From Terribacillus halophilus (GTDB lineage Bacteria; Bacillota; Bacilli; Bacillales; Amphibacillaceae), in NCBI RefSeq assembly GCF_900101385.1, contig NZ_FMZB01000001.1:558001-622000 (forward strand): a DNA stretch of 64,000 nucleotides, in the 5' to 3' direction. How positions within the stretch are numbered: the first letter of the stretch is position 1; each line of letters begins with the position of its first letter. Both the position numbers and the translations under genes were made by a program. Of the stretch, positions 63,780-64,000 are shown in pieces. The notes under the pieces were generated by a model. It had not been told where the DNA came from. It was given only the letters and a program-made list of their open reading frames with translations, and did no database searches.

Positions 63780-64000
63780 GTGTTGCAGTTGATGCAGCAA
63801 TATATACCCGGATTTACCGGAAAACCGGTTTCCTATCGCAATTATCATGCTTATCAGACAATGGATCGTTTATATGTCATTATACCAGCAAGGACGGACC
63901 AAGACAGCTATTATGAATTAGCTGCCATCACCGCCTATATGCAGGAGGCGGGTTTTTCGCGCCTTGCACAGCCGATGCTCTCGACGAAAGGACAAATTTT
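63780..64000 (+). CDS. yutH: Spore coat-associated protein YutH, N-terminal fragment
   Basis: GTG start with AGCAGGAGG upstream; runs to the right window edge. Begins MLQLMQQYIPGFTGKPVSYR and contains DRLYVIIPARTDQDSYYELA. Matches the N terminus of YutH, a CotS-like kinase-fold spore coat protein, in position next to yutG. 73 residues visible. Confidence 0.8.
   Translation, partial: MLQLMQQYIPGFTGKPVSYRNYHAYQTMDRLYVIIPARTDQDSYYELAAITAYMQEAGFSRLAQPMLSTKGQI

Overview
This window is chromosomal DNA from an endospore-forming member of the Bacillaceae (Firmicutes, moderately low GC). The evidence is gene order: long blocks match Bacillus subtilis (rnr-smpB-ssrA; yusI-gcvH-yusF-yusE-yusD-metNPQ; sufCDSUB; yoaS-yozG-yoaT; yunE-yunD-yunC...yunB-lytH...yutD-yutE-yutF...yutG-yutH). 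Spore genes are frequent (SASP, Tlp, several CotF-type coat proteins, YunB, LytH, YutH), and ribosome binding sites are strong AGGAGG types with frequent TTG and GTG starts. I cannot fix the genus from sequence alone. No mobile element, CRISPR array, tRNA or rRNA gene was seen.

Region by region. 1-3.2 kb: the 3' part of RNase R, an acetyltransferase, SmpB and tmRNA (trans-translation and RNA quality control). 3.3-8.5 kb: a decayed oxidoreductase remnant, small genes, MurB, a CPCC protein, PerR-controlled catalase, a complete mini-gene for a 24-residue membrane peptide, and a degenerate stretch. 8.5-13.1 kb: bacilliredoxin and CvfC, then an AT-rich ABC-2 exporter with a divergent TetR regulator that looks acquired. 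13.5-16.7 kb: a DedA protein with UppP (undecaprenyl carrier recycling), then a spore-protein cluster. 16.9-20.7 kb: the Fur-controlled siderophore importer yclNOPQ. 20.7-26 kb: a chemoreceptor, a sodium/solute symporter, an MFS pump and an acetyltransferase. 26-30.1 kb: the aa3-type menaquinol oxidase qoxABCD. 30.1-35.9 kb: an acyl-CoA dehydrogenase, FapR-controlled FabH, a DUF2512 protein, a SulP transporter, a GtrA protein and an eRF1-like protein. 35.9-38.2 kb: the Zur-controlled zinc operon znuC-znuB-zur-tautomerase.

38.4-40.7 kb: a MarR regulator with a membrane exporter and two near-identical operators, then two coat genes. 40.8-45.6 kb: the yusI-gcvH block and SAM-riboswitch-controlled metNPQ. 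45.8-51.0 kb: the SUF iron-sulfur operon. 51-53.5 kb: a methyltransferase and the yoaS-yozG-yoaT set. 53.8-64 kb: a short-chain dehydrogenase, the yun/yut block, an HD-GYP protein, a decayed spore coat gene beside an intact relative, YutG, and the start of yutH.

Many metal and redox circuits can be read directly from operator sequences: PerR at katA, Fur at yclN, tandem Zur boxes at znuC, FapR at fabH, and a SAM-I riboswitch at metN. Weaker candidates are a Rex-like site before qoxA and a Fur-like element before sufC. I found no clearly novel multi-gene system. The most useful leads are the stand-alone 24-residue membrane peptide gene, the duplicated MarR operator, the yusE gene without a normal start codon, the stem-loops that cover the yunC and yunB ribosome binding sites, and the 17-bp perfect inverted repeat before yunE.
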